Assembly: GCA_035772785.1 (NCBI GenBank) | Contig: JAOCPU010000049.1 | Coordinates: 62,001-126,000 of the forward strand | DNA length: 64,000 nt | Direction: 5' to 3' | From: Phlebiopsis flavidoalba | Lineage: Eukaryota > Basidiomycota > Agaricomycetes > Polyporales > Phanerochaetaceae | Shown: positions 1 to 12,986 of the stretch, one piece after another | Numbering within the stretch: the stretch's first letter is position 1 | How the letters are laid out: every line of letters begins with the position of its first letter | Position numbers and translations under genes: made by a program | The notes under the pieces: generated by a model | What the model saw: the letters and a program-made list of their open reading frames with translations, nothing else | The model's database searches: none | What the model was told of the DNA's origin: nothing

Positions 1-1289
1 CTTGATTGCGCCATGGAGCGTAACTTTGGACATTTTGCAAACGGTTTTATTTTGCGTGTAATAAAAAACTCGACGGATAGACAGAGATGGTCGGAGACCC
101 GAAACGCCGCAAGGCAAACAGTGGACGAGCTCGCACAACCTGCGCGCGCGCCGCGTGACACCCGAGGGAGCGTGACAGCGTGCGAGACCACACACACGCC
201 CTTGTAGCAGGCGTTGATCCCGGCGTCCATGAGGATCAGTCTGGGCCGGAGCCCACCAGATTGGGAAAATTGCAGGGTTTTGGGGACAAGACCCCCCTAC
301 TCTCCTTCCTCCCACCCTGGGCGGGTGCTTGCGGTGCCCGTGTCGGGTACTTGTGTACGCAAGAGGTCAGCAAAACAGGCACTCTAGATCACACTGCGGG
401 GTCTTTCGACTTCTCTGGCCGTGTACCTTGGCCTTGGTCCCTGACCCATTTACGAGAAAGACGAACCCCGTACACGCCTCCCCGTACCAGACTGCCAACC
501 GGCGTGCAGACCTCGTCCTCGACTCCAGCGAGATGAAGACTAGCACGGGGCCAGCGGTCCGTTGTGTACCGACTTTCCCCCGTGTATCCCTGGTGGTGGA
601 AGCACGATATCTCCTATCTCTGCGAGGGCGCATCCTGAGCATTAATTATAGACATGATAAAAGGCCTACCGCGAGAAAAATGAGCTCTCAGATTTTCAGT
701 CAAAAAGACCCTCCTCCCCTCTAAACAGTCCGTTCCCGGGACAACAGCACGTACTACCACCTTAAAAAAAAAAAAAAAAACTCAAGCTCACTCTATAAAT
801 CACCCCTTCATGCGTCTACCCAACCCAACCACACTAAATTCACAAAGATGATGCCCCTCTTGTCTGCTCGTGCCCCCGTGTACGATCTCATTCCATATCC
901 TTGTTTTAGGAAAAACCCACCATTGACCCTTTAATTCACACACATGACACAGGCTCTCGCTGTGGAAAATCATGGTCCAACTCTCCAGGCTGGCAAAATG
1001 TGGGGTTTTGTCTGGTATCGGTGGAGTACGGCTCGTGAGTTTTACCACCGCTGCACTCTTTTTCGAGGCCTTGACTCAAAAGTCCTCTTGCAGCGAACTT
1101 CACACACCCCTGAAGTCGGCAATCCCAGCGGGTCCACATCGGTCGTAGGCCGATACGCAAAACTGCCTACCCTCTCAGGGCTCACGCACATGGCGTAATA
1201 GATCAAGACGAATTAATCAGGGGGACTTTCTGTACAGCATTTTCGATTGACCGTTTCACTTGTATCAATACTGTTCAGCGCACCTTAAT
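1..1289. other. no gene recognised
   Basis: I see no recognisable protein in either strand; the open frames are short and mutually overlapping. There is a run of 17 A at 764-780 and a TATA-like TATAAAT at about 796-802, followed by an ATG at 849, but the reading after it (about 28 codons) resembles nothing I know. An unannotated small gene cannot be excluded. Confidence 0.4.
764..780. repeat. poly(A) tract, 17 nt
   Basis: Uninterrupted run of 17 A, just upstream of a TATA-like sequence. It could be a promoter dA:dT tract or a trace of an old retroposed tail; no target-site duplication was seen. Confidence 0.8.
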
Positions 1290-2300
1290 GTTATACCATC
1301 CTCGAGGAACACATTGGCTTGAGCATCTCGTCGGCATCTGCACGGTAGAGTACAACCGACCGCACATGAACATGTATTTCATGAGGCGCTTGGGAGGCCC
1401 AGTAGTGTACATATTGGTTCACTGTTCGAGTCTCAGGCGGTTTGGGATGTTGACGGTGCAAGTTTACGCAACGAAACATCGTACACAACTACAGTCTATG
1501 AGCTCTCATAAAAACCGCGACGTGTATCACACCACTTTAACCCCTCTTCTATCTTTTTTTTTAGGTCATACTTCAGACTATCGTACTCCGACGCAACGTG
1601 TCATTCTTCAGATTGAGCCTAGAGTGGCATGTCACAGCAGAACAAACTGCTGGTTGCTGAATCCATGCTCCCCCCACAAAGATCTCATCCATGCTCACCA
1701 TTGAGAACCCGGCGAATATATCTTTCACGAAAGAGGAGATCTTGATAGGTTCTTCAAAAATTCCCCATTGTCACGGCATTCACGGCGAGACGCGGGATTC
1801 TGCGACGCACGAACTATCGTTCAGTATTTCGTAGAGAAAACACGAAACGGTAAACGGTACGCACCAGTTCGTTCACCAGGCTGAGCTCACCCCATGGAGG
1901 TAATCCTCCGCGGGCAAAGGCGTACCGATCACTGTCACGACTCCACACTTACTATCCGACCATGAGCGACGGTGGAACACGGTGACAAAAGAAGGTGCTA
2001 CCGCACTGCCAAGGATGTCAACGTTACTTGCGGCAAAAACGTGAGCAGGGCCAACCCGCTCTCGACGGTACCGAGTACCCAGAACCATCGTAGCCGCCAA
2101 ATGACGGCGTTTCCGCAGCACGAAAATCGACCACACTCCTCCAGCGCCAGAATTGGTTCGCCGGGGATGATATTCGCGAGAGCAGACACACGGTAGTGTC
2201 AATTATTACAAGCTGCCAGTATTGGTGTAACCTGGTTGAGAAGAGACAGGATGACTGATACATATGAGCATCATCGAGTGCGCGGTGAAGTAGCTGGACG
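1290..2300 (-). pseudogene. remnant resembling an agaricomycete multi-pass membrane protein
   Basis: On the minus strand between about 2200 and 1890 the three frames together give hydrophobic stretches (a segment containing VLGTVESGLALLTF is readable across frames), an arginine-rich pair just before it, and later a short segment around a histidine-glycine-arginine. This order recalls the seven-helix DUF6533-type proteins that are numerous in mushrooms. No frame stays open across the region and no ATG can be chosen. The more distal part (1290-1800) is not recognisable. I treat it as a broken or badly sequenced copy; the family assignment is a guess from pattern only. Confidence 0.3.
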
Positions 2301-3017
2301 TACGCTGAGAAGACGGAGTGGAGTGGATTTTTGTTCAGTCAGTAGGTCCTGTCATCGTGCGCGTCTCTTCTTGTCTAGTTCGCCAACCTGTTCTTTGATT
2401 TTCTACAGTAAATATCGTATGGTATAAATGCAGACCATTCCGATTCCGCGAACAGCGGACGCGACTAGTACTTCTCTGATTTCATTATCTTGCTCTAGGA
2501 GATTATGATGATAAATTCTAGATTTTGCGAGTCCATGTTGCGTGTTTTGATTGAGGAAAGCACAGATACAGCAAAGCAATTTTCGATGAAAAGGGGAGCC
2601 GGCGATCAGACAGCAAACGATGAATAACGTGCAAGGCAAAGCAGATGGAGGAAAGGCGAGGGCCTCGGGCAAGCTTCGGCAAAAGCGGGTTGACATGACG
2701 CGACGCGTGACCGTGACGTATCGGCGCTTTGGCAAAATGGACGCGTTGTTGCGGTTCAGTCAGCCGTACCTCATCCGTCTCTCTCTACCCCTCAACAACA
2801 CACCCTCAACGAGATACCCTGCATTCCCTTATACCACTCATCCACCTTGCATATACGCCTCACCCTATTTAATCTTGCAATTAGAAACGACTCAGTCCTC
2901 AGTTCTGTAAGTTCCTCCTTTACCTGTGTCGGTGCCGTGCGGATTTGTTTCACATCCGTAGTGCTCGGCGCAACCTGTTCTTAGTCACCGTGCCAACGCC
3001 ACCTATAGAGCTACTTC
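2301..3017. other. 5' flank of the helicase gene, no gene recognised
   Basis: No convincing coding sequence on either strand. An A/T-rich TATTTAAT lies near 2867, about 150 bases before the probable helicase start, and could be part of its promoter. Confidence 0.4.
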
Positions 3018-6000
3018 ATGTCCGGCGCGCAAAAACAATGATATTTGCGTTCACTGCTCAAAACGACTGCCCTTCACGACGCGCCTGTCGCGCAGGCCTC
3101 TAACAGCGAGCTAGCTAGCATATTCAAGTTCCTTGTCTCAGACCCTACCACCGCTATCAGGACGCACCACACTGGTTCTGCTCCCAAGCACCTCCCTTGG
3201 TAGTCGACGAAGCGTGGCCATCCTTTTTGATTCGACTACACAGCGTATAACAGCAAGCCAATGTCATGTCCAGTGTGAGGAAAACGGATGCAAGACATGT
3301 CTGGTGGCGTGCCCACAGTGCAGTACAGATGGGGTTGCAGGACATCAAAGAGACTTCGAGACAGACGTACGTCCATATACACATCGAGACAGACGAGCTT
3401 ACCCATAAAACCGCGCCTTGCAGATACTTTGGCGCGTATGGCGAGTCCGATGCTGAAAGAGTTCTACAAGAGCTTCTCTACCTGGGAGCTCGAGACGATC
3501 CTCGGACACTGCAGCAAAGCCCCAAATTACGCCCGACGCGCCTTCAGAATTCAGTGGCAAGACTCTAGCAGATGTACCACCGTCTATCTTCCTCCTCATG
3601 CTTTCCCAACCTTCACCATCTACGAGACCCCACAGTCATGGCAATCATTCGCACCTGCATACCAGACAAACCTATCACAAGCTGGCCCCTCGAGTCTCCT
3701 CCCATCGGTTTATTCTTGCTACTGATGGAGACGAGAAACTCGAAGTACGCACTTGGGCATACCAGCAGATAATGCTGTACAAGACAACACCCATGTCCAT
3801 CGACCACTTCTTGTCGACCTACTCGAAAGTACTTGAAGTAGCCACGAACGCCGTCACTTCCCTATCATCTGGTCAGAATGCGGCGCCCTGGAGCCCTGGG
3901 TTTGCCTTTCCCAGTGACCCCACGATTATTTGGCCCGGATACTGTACAATGATCCGTTTCGTGCCTGTAGGAAGGCTTCAACCCAGTCCCACTTTCAAGA
4001 TAGATATGCGCAAGGTCGTCATAGCGCATCTGTCTGATACTGGCCAGTGTCAGTCTTTCACGCGCACCGATTCCCGTATGCCATGTACTGATACAACGAT
4101 GTTCCGTTTGTAATAAATCCAGACTTCCCCGAGGTGCTCAAGGCTTTCCTTCTTCTACTCTCATTAGCGCGATCAGGACCCGAAGCTCTGGTAGGGTGAA
4201 GGCGATGAATATCCCCCAGGTTGTTTTCAACATATCAAGAACAACTCGACGTATGCGGACAGTCTACAGAATGACCAAGCCGAGCCACAGTCACTGGACT
4301 CCCTTGCAATGGATGGAGCTCATATGTTAAGTCACTGGCCGACCTTCCGACTGACTACAGGGCTTGTTTCCATTGATTATTCAGTATCTGTGCGAGGAAC
4401 TGCAGCATGGAACGGTTCAAGGCCGTTCGTGCGTCTGCTCTTTGTATCGCAGCCAGGGTAGCGGCTCCAGTCAGAGCAACTTTGGAGTTTTCGCTAACCT
4501 TGGTCGCAGCTGTTTGGACACAGTGCTAGTGGATTCTTCGCCCCGGCCCCAAGGAACGAGCAGCTACTAACGAGACTTCACCTATCCGATCCGTTGCCCT
4601 GGAAAGCCTGGATATCCATGCGAGCGTCTTCACTTCTGTTGCTTTTGGAAAGGCCCACATGGCCGACTACCATGGACGGACGCGCGAGCGTATGCGCGAA
4701 CTCTTATCCAGACTGCCCTGAAAAAAGGGATGCCAGGGTAGTACTCTCTACGCTGCACAGGCTCGCGACGGTGTCGTCGAAGGGTGGTTCGATCCCGGTA
4801 CCGAAAGTTCGTGAGGGACTCTGGAAGAAGACGTACGAGTCTGTGCTACCGAACGACTCGGATGGTATCGCCGCGATTGTCAACGTCTTGTCTAATGTTA
4901 CTCACGCGGGGCGGGACGATTTGAACGAACCCGCGTTTTTTTTTTGCCGCTGTTCAAGAATCAGCCAAACCGAGAAGATCTCATTAAGGTGCCTTACACG
5001 CTGTAAACCGCTCTTTAAAAGTCTTCTCCGCGCGGGCTTCCGCAGATGCGGTTTCCCGATTCCTCGACTTTTACCGAGCCTTCGTGACCGCCCTTGCGCT
5101 CCTTCGTCAGAAGGGCGTGACTGAATAGCATTATGCGGATGATGTTCTCTCGCCCTCGAAGCCCTACGCTCACCGGCGCAGTCGCTCGTTGGTCTTGCGT
5201 TGGACGTTGAGTCACGAGCGGATTGTTTCCGAGCGATTCTCGCAGACAAATCCAGATGGCGCATTTTACGGGCATGTTCTCCGTGCTTGAGGTCTTTGTC
5301 AAGATCACTGCCACCTCTACCCGAAGCCTGCGGACTGTCCAAGCTCTCTCGCCCTTTGCCCTTACAGACATCATCGACGTTCTCTGTGCGACGTCCCGAT
5401 GGGCTTTTACAGAAGGCAAACTTCCTCCGGGCGTTTCAGGCTACTGGTCCAGAGGTGCAGCTTCCTAAGCTGTGGAGTCTGCATGACGAAGGCAATCACG
5501 CAAATTTTCCAGCGGACACCGCGTTGGGCGGAGTACTTCGAGAACGACATGATGGTCACTTGGATGCGGGACGCCTTGATATTCGGCCCGGGACATGCTA
5601 GCCCAGCGTAGAGCACTCGAGAATGGTGCTCTTGCACTGTCGCCGCAATCGTCTCACTCTCGCGGGAGGTCCCACACCGAGCGAAGATGGTGGACGACCT
5701 GCAGCCTGTGCTCCTCGAGTTGACCCGCTGGCTCCGTTTGACGGACGAGGAACTGCTCTTCCAGGCATTCGCGCTACTGCAGTCGTTACTCTCGTGCTTC
5801 CGGGAGGCACAAGTGAAGCCTAGGCGAGGCCGCCCTCAAGAAACTACAGAAACATCTCCAGGATGCTAAGACACCCGATCCAAAACGAACACACAGACGA
5901 AGTTGGACTCTACTCGCCTCGATCATCTGCAGGACGCTATTAGCGCCTTCGAAGCGAAAGAAGAAGACAGCGAGGATGAGATCCAGATCATCTCGCATAC

Positions 6001-9000
6001 CATTCAGACCACCTACCGAAACGTAAGAAGGGCAAGATGACGGCCCCAAAGCAGAAGGCAAGGCAAGCGTGAAGGGAGAGGTCAAGGAAGAAGCCAGAAC
6101 AAAGGTCAAAGCAGAGCCCATCAAAGGCAGCGCCAAGTCGAGGCCACTGGCCACCCCAGTGGCCACAAAGCCGATACGTCCTGCAACCAGGTCGTAGGCC
6201 ACCGGCGAAGTCCGCGATCAGTTCATATTTCACTGCTGAAGACCAACGCAAGGCTCGACAAACGGTCTGCGTCCGCCCTAAGTCCCCAAGTTCAAGGCCA
6301 AAGTATCGACTACTTTCCCCTCGACGTCCTCCTCGAAAGCAACCACCTCGACCGTAAAGCTACCTCTCGCGAAGGACGGCCACGAAGTCTTGGGGCATCC
6401 TCTTCTGCGCCGTCTGTTAGTGCAGCGTCCCAGTGACGAGTCCTCCGGCGAACGACAGTGAAGACGGTATCTTCTCTCTCGCCAAACATCAGCGCAGCCC
6501 GATTGTGAAGACCAAACCAGTGGAGCGTAGAGGTATAATGATGCTCGACATTCCGGGGCAAGGGAGGAAGCCCACACTGGACAGAATTGCCCAGGCCAGA
6601 AGAAAATGGCTCAAAAACGAGGCTCGTCGCACGGCCATAGGCGTCTGAAGCGGTTATATCACGCCCTTGCACCGAGTTATTTCTGTCTTGCGAACCAACT
6701 AACGACGCGGAAGGTGCTCAACCCCTCAGGCGGCGCCAGTTGAGGGCTTTTACATGTTTCCTGACCGTTTTGAAAACGAGCATCACTATCGCGCCCACAT
6801 TTGAACCTTTACTGCTACTCGAATGTTGGCTCAGATGGCAGCAGTCGAAAGAAGGGGAACGCCGAACGATACAGCTGTCCAAATACTGTAGATGACGCGC
6901 AGCCGCTATATACTGCCATGAATGGGTCGATCTCGATATTCAAAGTAACCGACACATGTCGCAAAGGACTGGTCGCTCTCGGATACCGAGATCATTCTGC
7001 TCCGGCACCCGAATGGAAAGACTAAGGTTGGCCTTTGTAAAGTACAGAACTTATCAGGCATGGGCGAACATGCACCACTATCAATGCGACCTTGATGATG
7101 ATCTCTTTACCCGGTGGACCGCAGATCAACAGTACATGGATGTCTACAGAAGGTTACTCAGGTGCGGTGCCCGATACGGTCGTGGCAATCTATCTTATAC
7201 TGACATCCTCGTAGGTCCTCACCACTGTTCATCGGGAGTTACTCTGCTCTTATGGGGCTGCCCTACTACGACCTGTTTTCCTGTGATATTGAAGCCCAAA
7301 CTCCCCGAACCAGCCAAGGACTAACCCCCAGGAAGTCTCCGAGACAATGAAGGCGTACAGCTTGAACGAACCACAGGCCAAGGCTATCTTGAGCGCGTTA
7401 CGGACCAACGGGTTCTCATTGATCCAAAGGGTAAAATTGTACATTTATGGAGAAGCACGATACGTTACTGACGTGGATTGTTCAGTCCACCCGGAACTGG
7501 AAAGACTTCGAACCATCTGTGGCCTCGTGCAGGCCTTCCTAGCTCGGCGACCGAGGGCCTGCCACTGCTATAATGCTGGCCGTTCCTCTGGGCCAGCGGA
7601 CAGAATAGCCACCCAAACAACAGAAGATCCTAACTTTGCGCTCCTAGTTAACGCAGCCATGAGTGACGAAATCACCCATCCGTCTTTAAGGAGGGTGTGT
7701 CCGGTCCAGACCACCCTCAGTCGCTCCCAAAGTCGTTCGAGTTGGCGGTGGGAAAATGAGTCTCGCCGTCAAAGACGTATCCTTGGACTTCCTGGTGGAA
7801 CAGAAGAGCTCAACGCGGATGCCCAGGCAAGAGCCGACTCGAAGGGACGTTGGAAGTGACATCTCGCTGTCTTGCGCTCAAAGCTAGACGCGGTCAAACG
7901 CCAGCGCGAGCAGAAGCTGAATGAAATGATGACCGTCCACGACAATACGACGCGCACATTCACTTTGGAAGAAGATGTCAGGGCGCTGAACAAACAGAGG
8001 ATTGCACTAACCTCCCAGCTCGATAAGCTGTCGCGCGACCAGCAGAAGTCTAGCTATCGTGCGATGGATGCGCTCGGCAGAAAGATGCGCGCAGAAATTC
8101 TCCAAGACGCAGATGTAATATGCACAACCCTGGCTGGGTCTGGTCACGAACTACTTGAGGGCTTTTCGACTTCGAGATGGTAGTCATTGATGAAGCTGCT
8201 CAAGCCATCGAACTGAGCTCGCTCATCCCTTTGAAGTATCGCTGCAACCGCTGTGTAATGGTCGGAGGTAGGACTCTATAGCTGAGAAACCTACGTGGTC
8301 ACTGAGCTTAGGCGATAGATCCTCAACAGCTCCCACCTACAGTCATCTCTACTGAGGTAAGTCAGATATTATGCATTCAAACGGACCATGAACCTAATTA
8401 AAGTGTGCCGGGGGGTGTTGTTCCTACCAGGCTAGCAAATACAGCTATAACCAGTCGTTTGTTCGTTAGGCTGCAAAAGGATCGACCGGATGCCGTCCCA
8501 CTTGCTGAGGTTGGTTCACCATCCTCATTCTATGTTTACCATGTGACTCACATCTCGAGTCCCAGTATACAATACCCGCATGCATCCCGACATTAGCGTA
8601 TTGCCTCAGCCCAGCCGTCTCTTCTACCGAGGAAGGCTTCAGGATGGACCCGGTATGCAGCTCAAGACTCAGAAGCCTTGGCACGAGCACCCTAAGTTCG
8701 GACCCTACCGATTCTTCAATGTGGCTCGCGGCGTAGAGGAGACGAGGGTCTTCTCACTCGTTCTTTCAACCGCGCCGAGGCAGACACTGCGGTCGCCTTA
8801 TACAACAGGCTATGCACCAGGAGTTTGCTTCCAAAGGTGTGAACTTCACTGTATGGCGTCGTCACGATGTACAAGGCCCCAGATGTTCGAGTGTTTGCGC
8901 CGTGCCTTTGACCGTCGGTTTGGCTCGAGCATTGCTGGATCAGTGGACTTCAACACCGTCGACGGCTTCCAGGGCCAAGAGAAGGATGTGATCATCTTGT

Positions 9001-9815
9001 CTTGTGTTCGCGCAGGGCCGGGCGTACTTGAGAGGGTTCGGATTCTTGGCTGGTGAGTCGGTATATCCTTCGTATGTGTGCGATCGCTGACGGAGGAAAA
9101 GATGTTCGGCGTATGAACGTCGCCTTGACTCGTGCAAAGTCCTCAGTATTCATTCTTGGCAACGCCGCCACTCTGGAGCGAAGCAACGAAGGACTGGGAA
9201 GACTATTGTCAACGATGCACGCAGCCGGTCTTGTCTGCATAGATGTAAGCTTAAAACACATTCGCAGTGTCTGCATGGTGCTCATCTCTCGTTTTCTAGG
9301 TCGATGTTGCCTACTTTACAAGCCCTGTCAGACCGTCCGAGAAGGCTCCCCCTCAAACTAAAGCTCCGAACATAAAACCCCAAGGCGAATCCAGCGCCGC
9401 CTCCATCCGATGTTATGACGCCTGGCCAGATGGCTGCCGCCAATTCACGTACTTCCACTTCGCAGCCGATGAATGGCGTTGAACCTACGTCCGCGCTGGC
9501 TGCGGCAGCTCGGGTAGCATCCTGTACAGACTTCCGCCACCCCCACAGCCATCCGCTTCATCTGCATCCACGGAGAATGATTCGTCTACAGGGCTTGGAC
9601 AAAAACGTCCTGCGGATGAGCCTGCCGCGGGGCCTCCTGAGGCGAAACGTCGGCCCCACCTGGGCCAAACGCTGGTCGACCAAAGCCCAAGCTCCCTCCC
9701 CCTAGGAAGAAGGAAGTGAACATGTTCATCCCGTCCAAGGTATGTCGGTACTGTCTGGAACCGTCGATCGAGTTGCTGACGAGTTGACTGGCAGCGACCG
9801 GGTGCTCAGCGTTAA
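3018..9815 (+). CDS. SEN1: Sen1-type superfamily 1 helicase
   Basis: RNA/DNA helicase of the Sen1/senataxin family, which acts in the nucleus in transcription termination of non-coding RNAs and in R-loop removal. The first half (about 3060-6660) carries the helical Sen1 N-terminal region. The helicase core follows: NEPQAKAI (Q-motif region) near 7365, Walker A GPPGTGKT at 7496 immediately after an intron (7431-7495), Walker B DEAAQAIE at 8189, VGDPQQLPPT across an intron (8268-8318), YRMHPDIS near 8575, VDFNTVDGFQGQ from 8944 and RMNVALTRAKSS near 9110. A basic KR..EAKRR stretch near 9600-9650 looks like a nuclear signal. After a last intron the frame closes with TAA at 9813-9815. The start is the ATG at 3018, chosen because Sen1-like sequence begins shortly after. 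Many one-base shifts interrupt the frame, for example an extra A before the Walker A intron and an extra T near 8448. The family assignment is firm, the exact 5' end is not. Confidence 0.93.
7431..7495 (+). other. intron splitting the Walker A glycine of Sen1
   Basis: A 65-nt intron starts GTAAAA and ends TTCAG. Joining its flanks makes GG|T the first glycine codon of GPPGTGKT, which fixes both splice sites. The upstream exon carries one base too many (CAAAGG rather than CAAGG). Confidence 0.8.
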
Positions 9816-10169
9816 TTGTGTAATCCCCTGTTACCGTTTGTTGTCTCAGTTGTGTCTGTTGGTCATCGCTATCCACATGTTGTCGGACTATCCACTCGCA
9901 AGTTTAGACCCATCATCGCACGGACTAGTCAAGTTCTATGGCGTTGGATTGTCATGTATTTATAGCTCTTGTTGGATCCAGTATGTACGTTACCTTATAG
10001 CATGACACATCCATAGTATCCCTAGGTGTCCGGAAATATAATATTACATCACACAAAATACAAGACAGAAGGAAGGGTGCAACAACTACTCAACGTCGGG
10101 GGGACACGGCTCGCTGCGGTGATGCTACAAGCGATCCCATCTGCAGTGGGAGCTTGGATTGTGAGCTCT
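9816..10169. other. intergenic, between convergent 3' ends
   Basis: Lies between the stop of the Sen1 gene and the stop of the C2H2 gene, which face each other. It holds no gene that I can see and should contain both polyadenylation regions. Confidence 0.6.
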
Positions 10170-11433
10170 TTAGCCTTGGCCGGGCCTAAAGATATTGCGC
10201 GTGAGCCCGACTTCCTCGAGGATGAGTGAGCGACCATGTAGGTACCCAAATGACTGCTCCAAGACCTCGTCCAACAGCGCGTCTTCCGCTTGCGCCATTC
10301 GTGTTCCGCACAGTCGTAAAAAACCATACGGAGCTCTTCAACAAGATTGGCGTGCTGCTCGAGCACATATTCGTGCTTCGCCTTCATAACGAGATACATC
10401 ACCATCGCAGGTGGCCGATCCAGTATGAGGCCCGTCACCGGGTCTATCTGCGTGAGCAGGATGTTGCGGGATGCTGTCTCCAAATCGTCTTCGTCGTCGA
10501 GGTCTGGGCTGACAGACCGCCGCCCAAATCCGTTCAGGAGGTCGCCATTCGCGTCCATCGGCGACAGCCTATCGTCCAGCTCGCCGTTGTCCGGGGGGTC
10601 AACCTTGAAGGTGCTGTAGCCGTCGTTGGTGGTGCTGCGCGGTCGTCTCGGGCTCTTCGCGTTTGCGCTTTCTGTTTCCGCCACGTCCTGGGGCAGGCGG
10701 TATGATATTGTGTTGCATTCGCATGTGCTTCGTCGAGGGCTCGGAGCGCGTGAACGACTTGTCACACTCTGAAGTTCCGTGTTCAGAGTGCGAGGTTTCG
10801 GGAAGGGAGGGCAATACACATACCTGGTCGTGGACAGATAAAGGGCTTCTCGCCAGTATGTGAGCGTATGTGCGAGATGAGGGCAAAGCGCGAGGTTTGA
10901 GCAATGCCGCGCCGAGGACATGTCTTCCATTCGCAGGTATAGTTGGATTTGTGCACACCGATGTGGTCTGGCAGCACGATTATAGCAACATAGGAGGTAT
11001 ATGCAATGAGTTCGCACCATTATGTATATGATCAATTAGTGAGGGTAAATGATCAAACACTTTGCCACATTCCTCCCATTGGCACGTCATTGTATCATCT
11101 CCTTCAGTAGCGGGAAACTGCCCCAGTTGTCCATCTGTCTGTTGTGGTGAGCCAGGTCTTGAGGCCTCTTCGATTCCCGCAGGCTGGAACTCTTCATCTG
11201 AGGAAGATTCCGACGAAGGGACGGATTCAACGGCTGGTGAAGGTGAAGGTGACCAGTATGGGACTCTGCGCCATGGTGCGTTCGTGGTATGGGTGTGTTC
11301 GCGTCCCGACTTGGGGACGCAGGAGGCTGTGCTAGCCTGCTTATAATTGGAGGGGCTCGGGAGTGATTAGGATGGACCTGGTCGTCGGGGTGGAAGTAGC
11401 ACTGGCGGGTTAGGGCCAATCACTTCGTTCCAT
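10170..11433 (-). CDS. three-finger C2H2 zinc finger protein
   Basis: Probable nuclear DNA-binding protein. Finger 1 (CQWEECGKVF...H-x3-H, about 11020-11085) is followed by a 50-nt intron (10968-11017), finger 2 (CEWKTCPRRG...SHIRSH) with the linker HTGEKPF, a second intron of 55 nt (10769-10823), and finger 3 (CPRPECDKSFTRS...HMRMQH). The wide CxxxxC spacing of the fingers is like that of GLI/ZIC-type and related fungal factors. Downstream are a basic stretch (KRKREE), an acidic region, and a helical C-terminal part containing DPVTGLI and MVMYLVMKAKH followed by a predicted coiled coil. A frameshift in a T-run near 10322 moves the last 50 codons into another frame, which closes with TAA at 10170-10172. 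The ATG at 11431-11433 is the nearest upstream start but needs one frame correction. It shares a promoter with TAF11. Its target genes are unknown. Confidence 0.8.
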
Positions 11434-11543
11434 TACACCTCGGGATGTTCTCACGGTGTTCATTGCCTCTTCACACGAGCCCACGCCACTGACCGTGGGA
11501 ACAATACGACCTCCTCCCGCCGTCCACCACTGATCAACCAGAC
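11434..11543. promoter_or_regulatory. short divergent promoter, C2H2 gene / TAF11
   Basis: Only about 110 bp separate the two divergent start codons, so both genes must share this control region. No clear TATA box is visible, which suits constitutively expressed genes. Confidence 0.55.
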
Positions 11544-12539
11544 ATGAGCTCCCCATTCGCCAACTACCCCACGCCGGAGCGCACATTCCTGCCCGCCAAC
11601 CCCGGCGCACGCGCGACCAGCACGCCCGCACGGCGTGGGCGGGGCACCGGGGCCAAACGCGGGCGCAAGCCCCAAGAACGCGACCTTCATCACCGAGTCC
11701 GCGCGCACCTCGCCGCAGACCTCGCCGACGACGAGCCAGCCCACGCCGCTGCAATGGACGACCATCAGTCGAACACCCCCGGGCCCAGCACCGTGCAGTT
11801 TGCGGAGCCGAGCCCGCCCGCAGCGACCCCTGCCGCGGTGGCGGAAAGCGAACAGACGGCGGCGCTGAGCTCGGAGGCAGGGGGCATTGTGAACCTTCCT
11901 GGAAGTCATTGTCTCGTCGTCTATTCAGCCGAGTAGGTGAGGCGTCGGCTATACGAGGGCCCCACTGTGGATGAGGACGCGAGGCGGACGATGAGCTGCT
12001 GCCTGCGATGGCAGACGATGATTACTCTGCGCAGCTTTCGTGGCAGAGTCAGTCAAAGGACAACCTCAAGTGTGTCGCTATGCTTTTTGCTTGACAGAGA
12101 CCTTACTGAACATATTCCACTTCACTAGAGTCTTGATGGACAATTTTGGTGCCGCACAGTATGACAGGTTCGAGGCATACCGTCGACATGCGCTTCCGAA
12201 AGCAGCTGTCCGCAAGGTACGGACACCACCGTCTCATACGTTTCACGTTTACTAAACCACCTTTCCACAGGTCATTCAACAAACGCTAGGCCAACAAGTC
12301 TCACAACCCGTCGCACAGGTCGTCGCCGGTTTCTCCAAAGTCTTTGTCGGCGAGATCATCGAAAAAGGTGCGTGCATCCCCTCCTTCTCCGGTGTTTGAT
12401 AGCCACACGAACGAGACAGCCCGCGCGGTGCAACAGCGCAGAGGCGAGACGGGGGCCCCTGTCTCCCGACCATCTGCGCGAGGCCTACAGACAGTACCAA
12501 GACGAGACGGGCCGTGTGGGCGCTGCGCACGGCCTTTGA
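11544..12539 (+). CDS. TAF11: TFIID subunit TAF11
   Basis: Histone-fold subunit of the general transcription factor TFIID; the family pairs with TAF13 and contacts TBP/TFIIA. The ATG at 11544 opens a Ser/Pro/Ala-rich, disordered N-terminal part. The conserved TAFII28-like domain is in the C-terminal half: DNFGAAQYDRFEAYRRHALP, then VIQQTLGQQVSQPVAQVVAG, FSKVFVGEIIE and LREAYRQYQDE. Three introns are set by continuity of this domain: 12070-12128, 12217-12270 and 12368-12419. Two one-base shifts are evident: one near 11980 before the acidic linker, and one extra G in the G5 run near 12450, where GETGP is expected. With the latter corrected, the protein ends at TGA 12537-12539. Length and domain position fit fungal TAF11. 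Confidence 0.88.
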
Positions 12540-12986
12540 GGTCGAAACGCGTGTTCATGAAGTGAGCTCCGGTCTGTGCATTTGCTTCTTTGTTTGTCTA
12601 TTCGTATGATACCCGCCGGTACCATGTAATCTTCCCATCTTCGCATCCTAGCATTCACGTAGATCTCACTCTCGCAATCGGACAATATCAGCTTATAGCA
12701 TACAGGATCCAGATGGATTATTTGCTATGATCGTACACGTCAAGTACACGAACACATGGTATGTAGAAAGCACAAAAAAAGCAGGGTGGCAACAGGCAAA
12801 AAATACACCACACTAGAAGCACAGGTACAGACAAGAGCAGCGAAAAGACTAGATCCAGCGTGATCCACACGAAACGCGCGCCGCCGTCGCAGAGAGCGGC
12901 GCGCCCGAAAGCGAAGGGAAAGGCCGACCCGGGTTCAAAAAAAAACACGGTCGCACGGGTCGACGCCGATAGGGAGGTGAAGAGTG
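12540..12986. other. intergenic, between convergent 3' ends
   Basis: Separates the 3' ends of TAF11 and the GH71 gene. No gene recognised. Several A-rich stretches on the plus strand near 12770-12800 may belong to the GH71 3' region. Confidence 0.5.

Noticed and set aside
5133..5160. YADD-like residues that recall the catalytic box of reverse transcriptases
   Set aside because: The surrounding sequence belongs to the N-terminal region of the Sen1 helicase, no other reverse-transcriptase motif lies nearby, and the match is four residues long.
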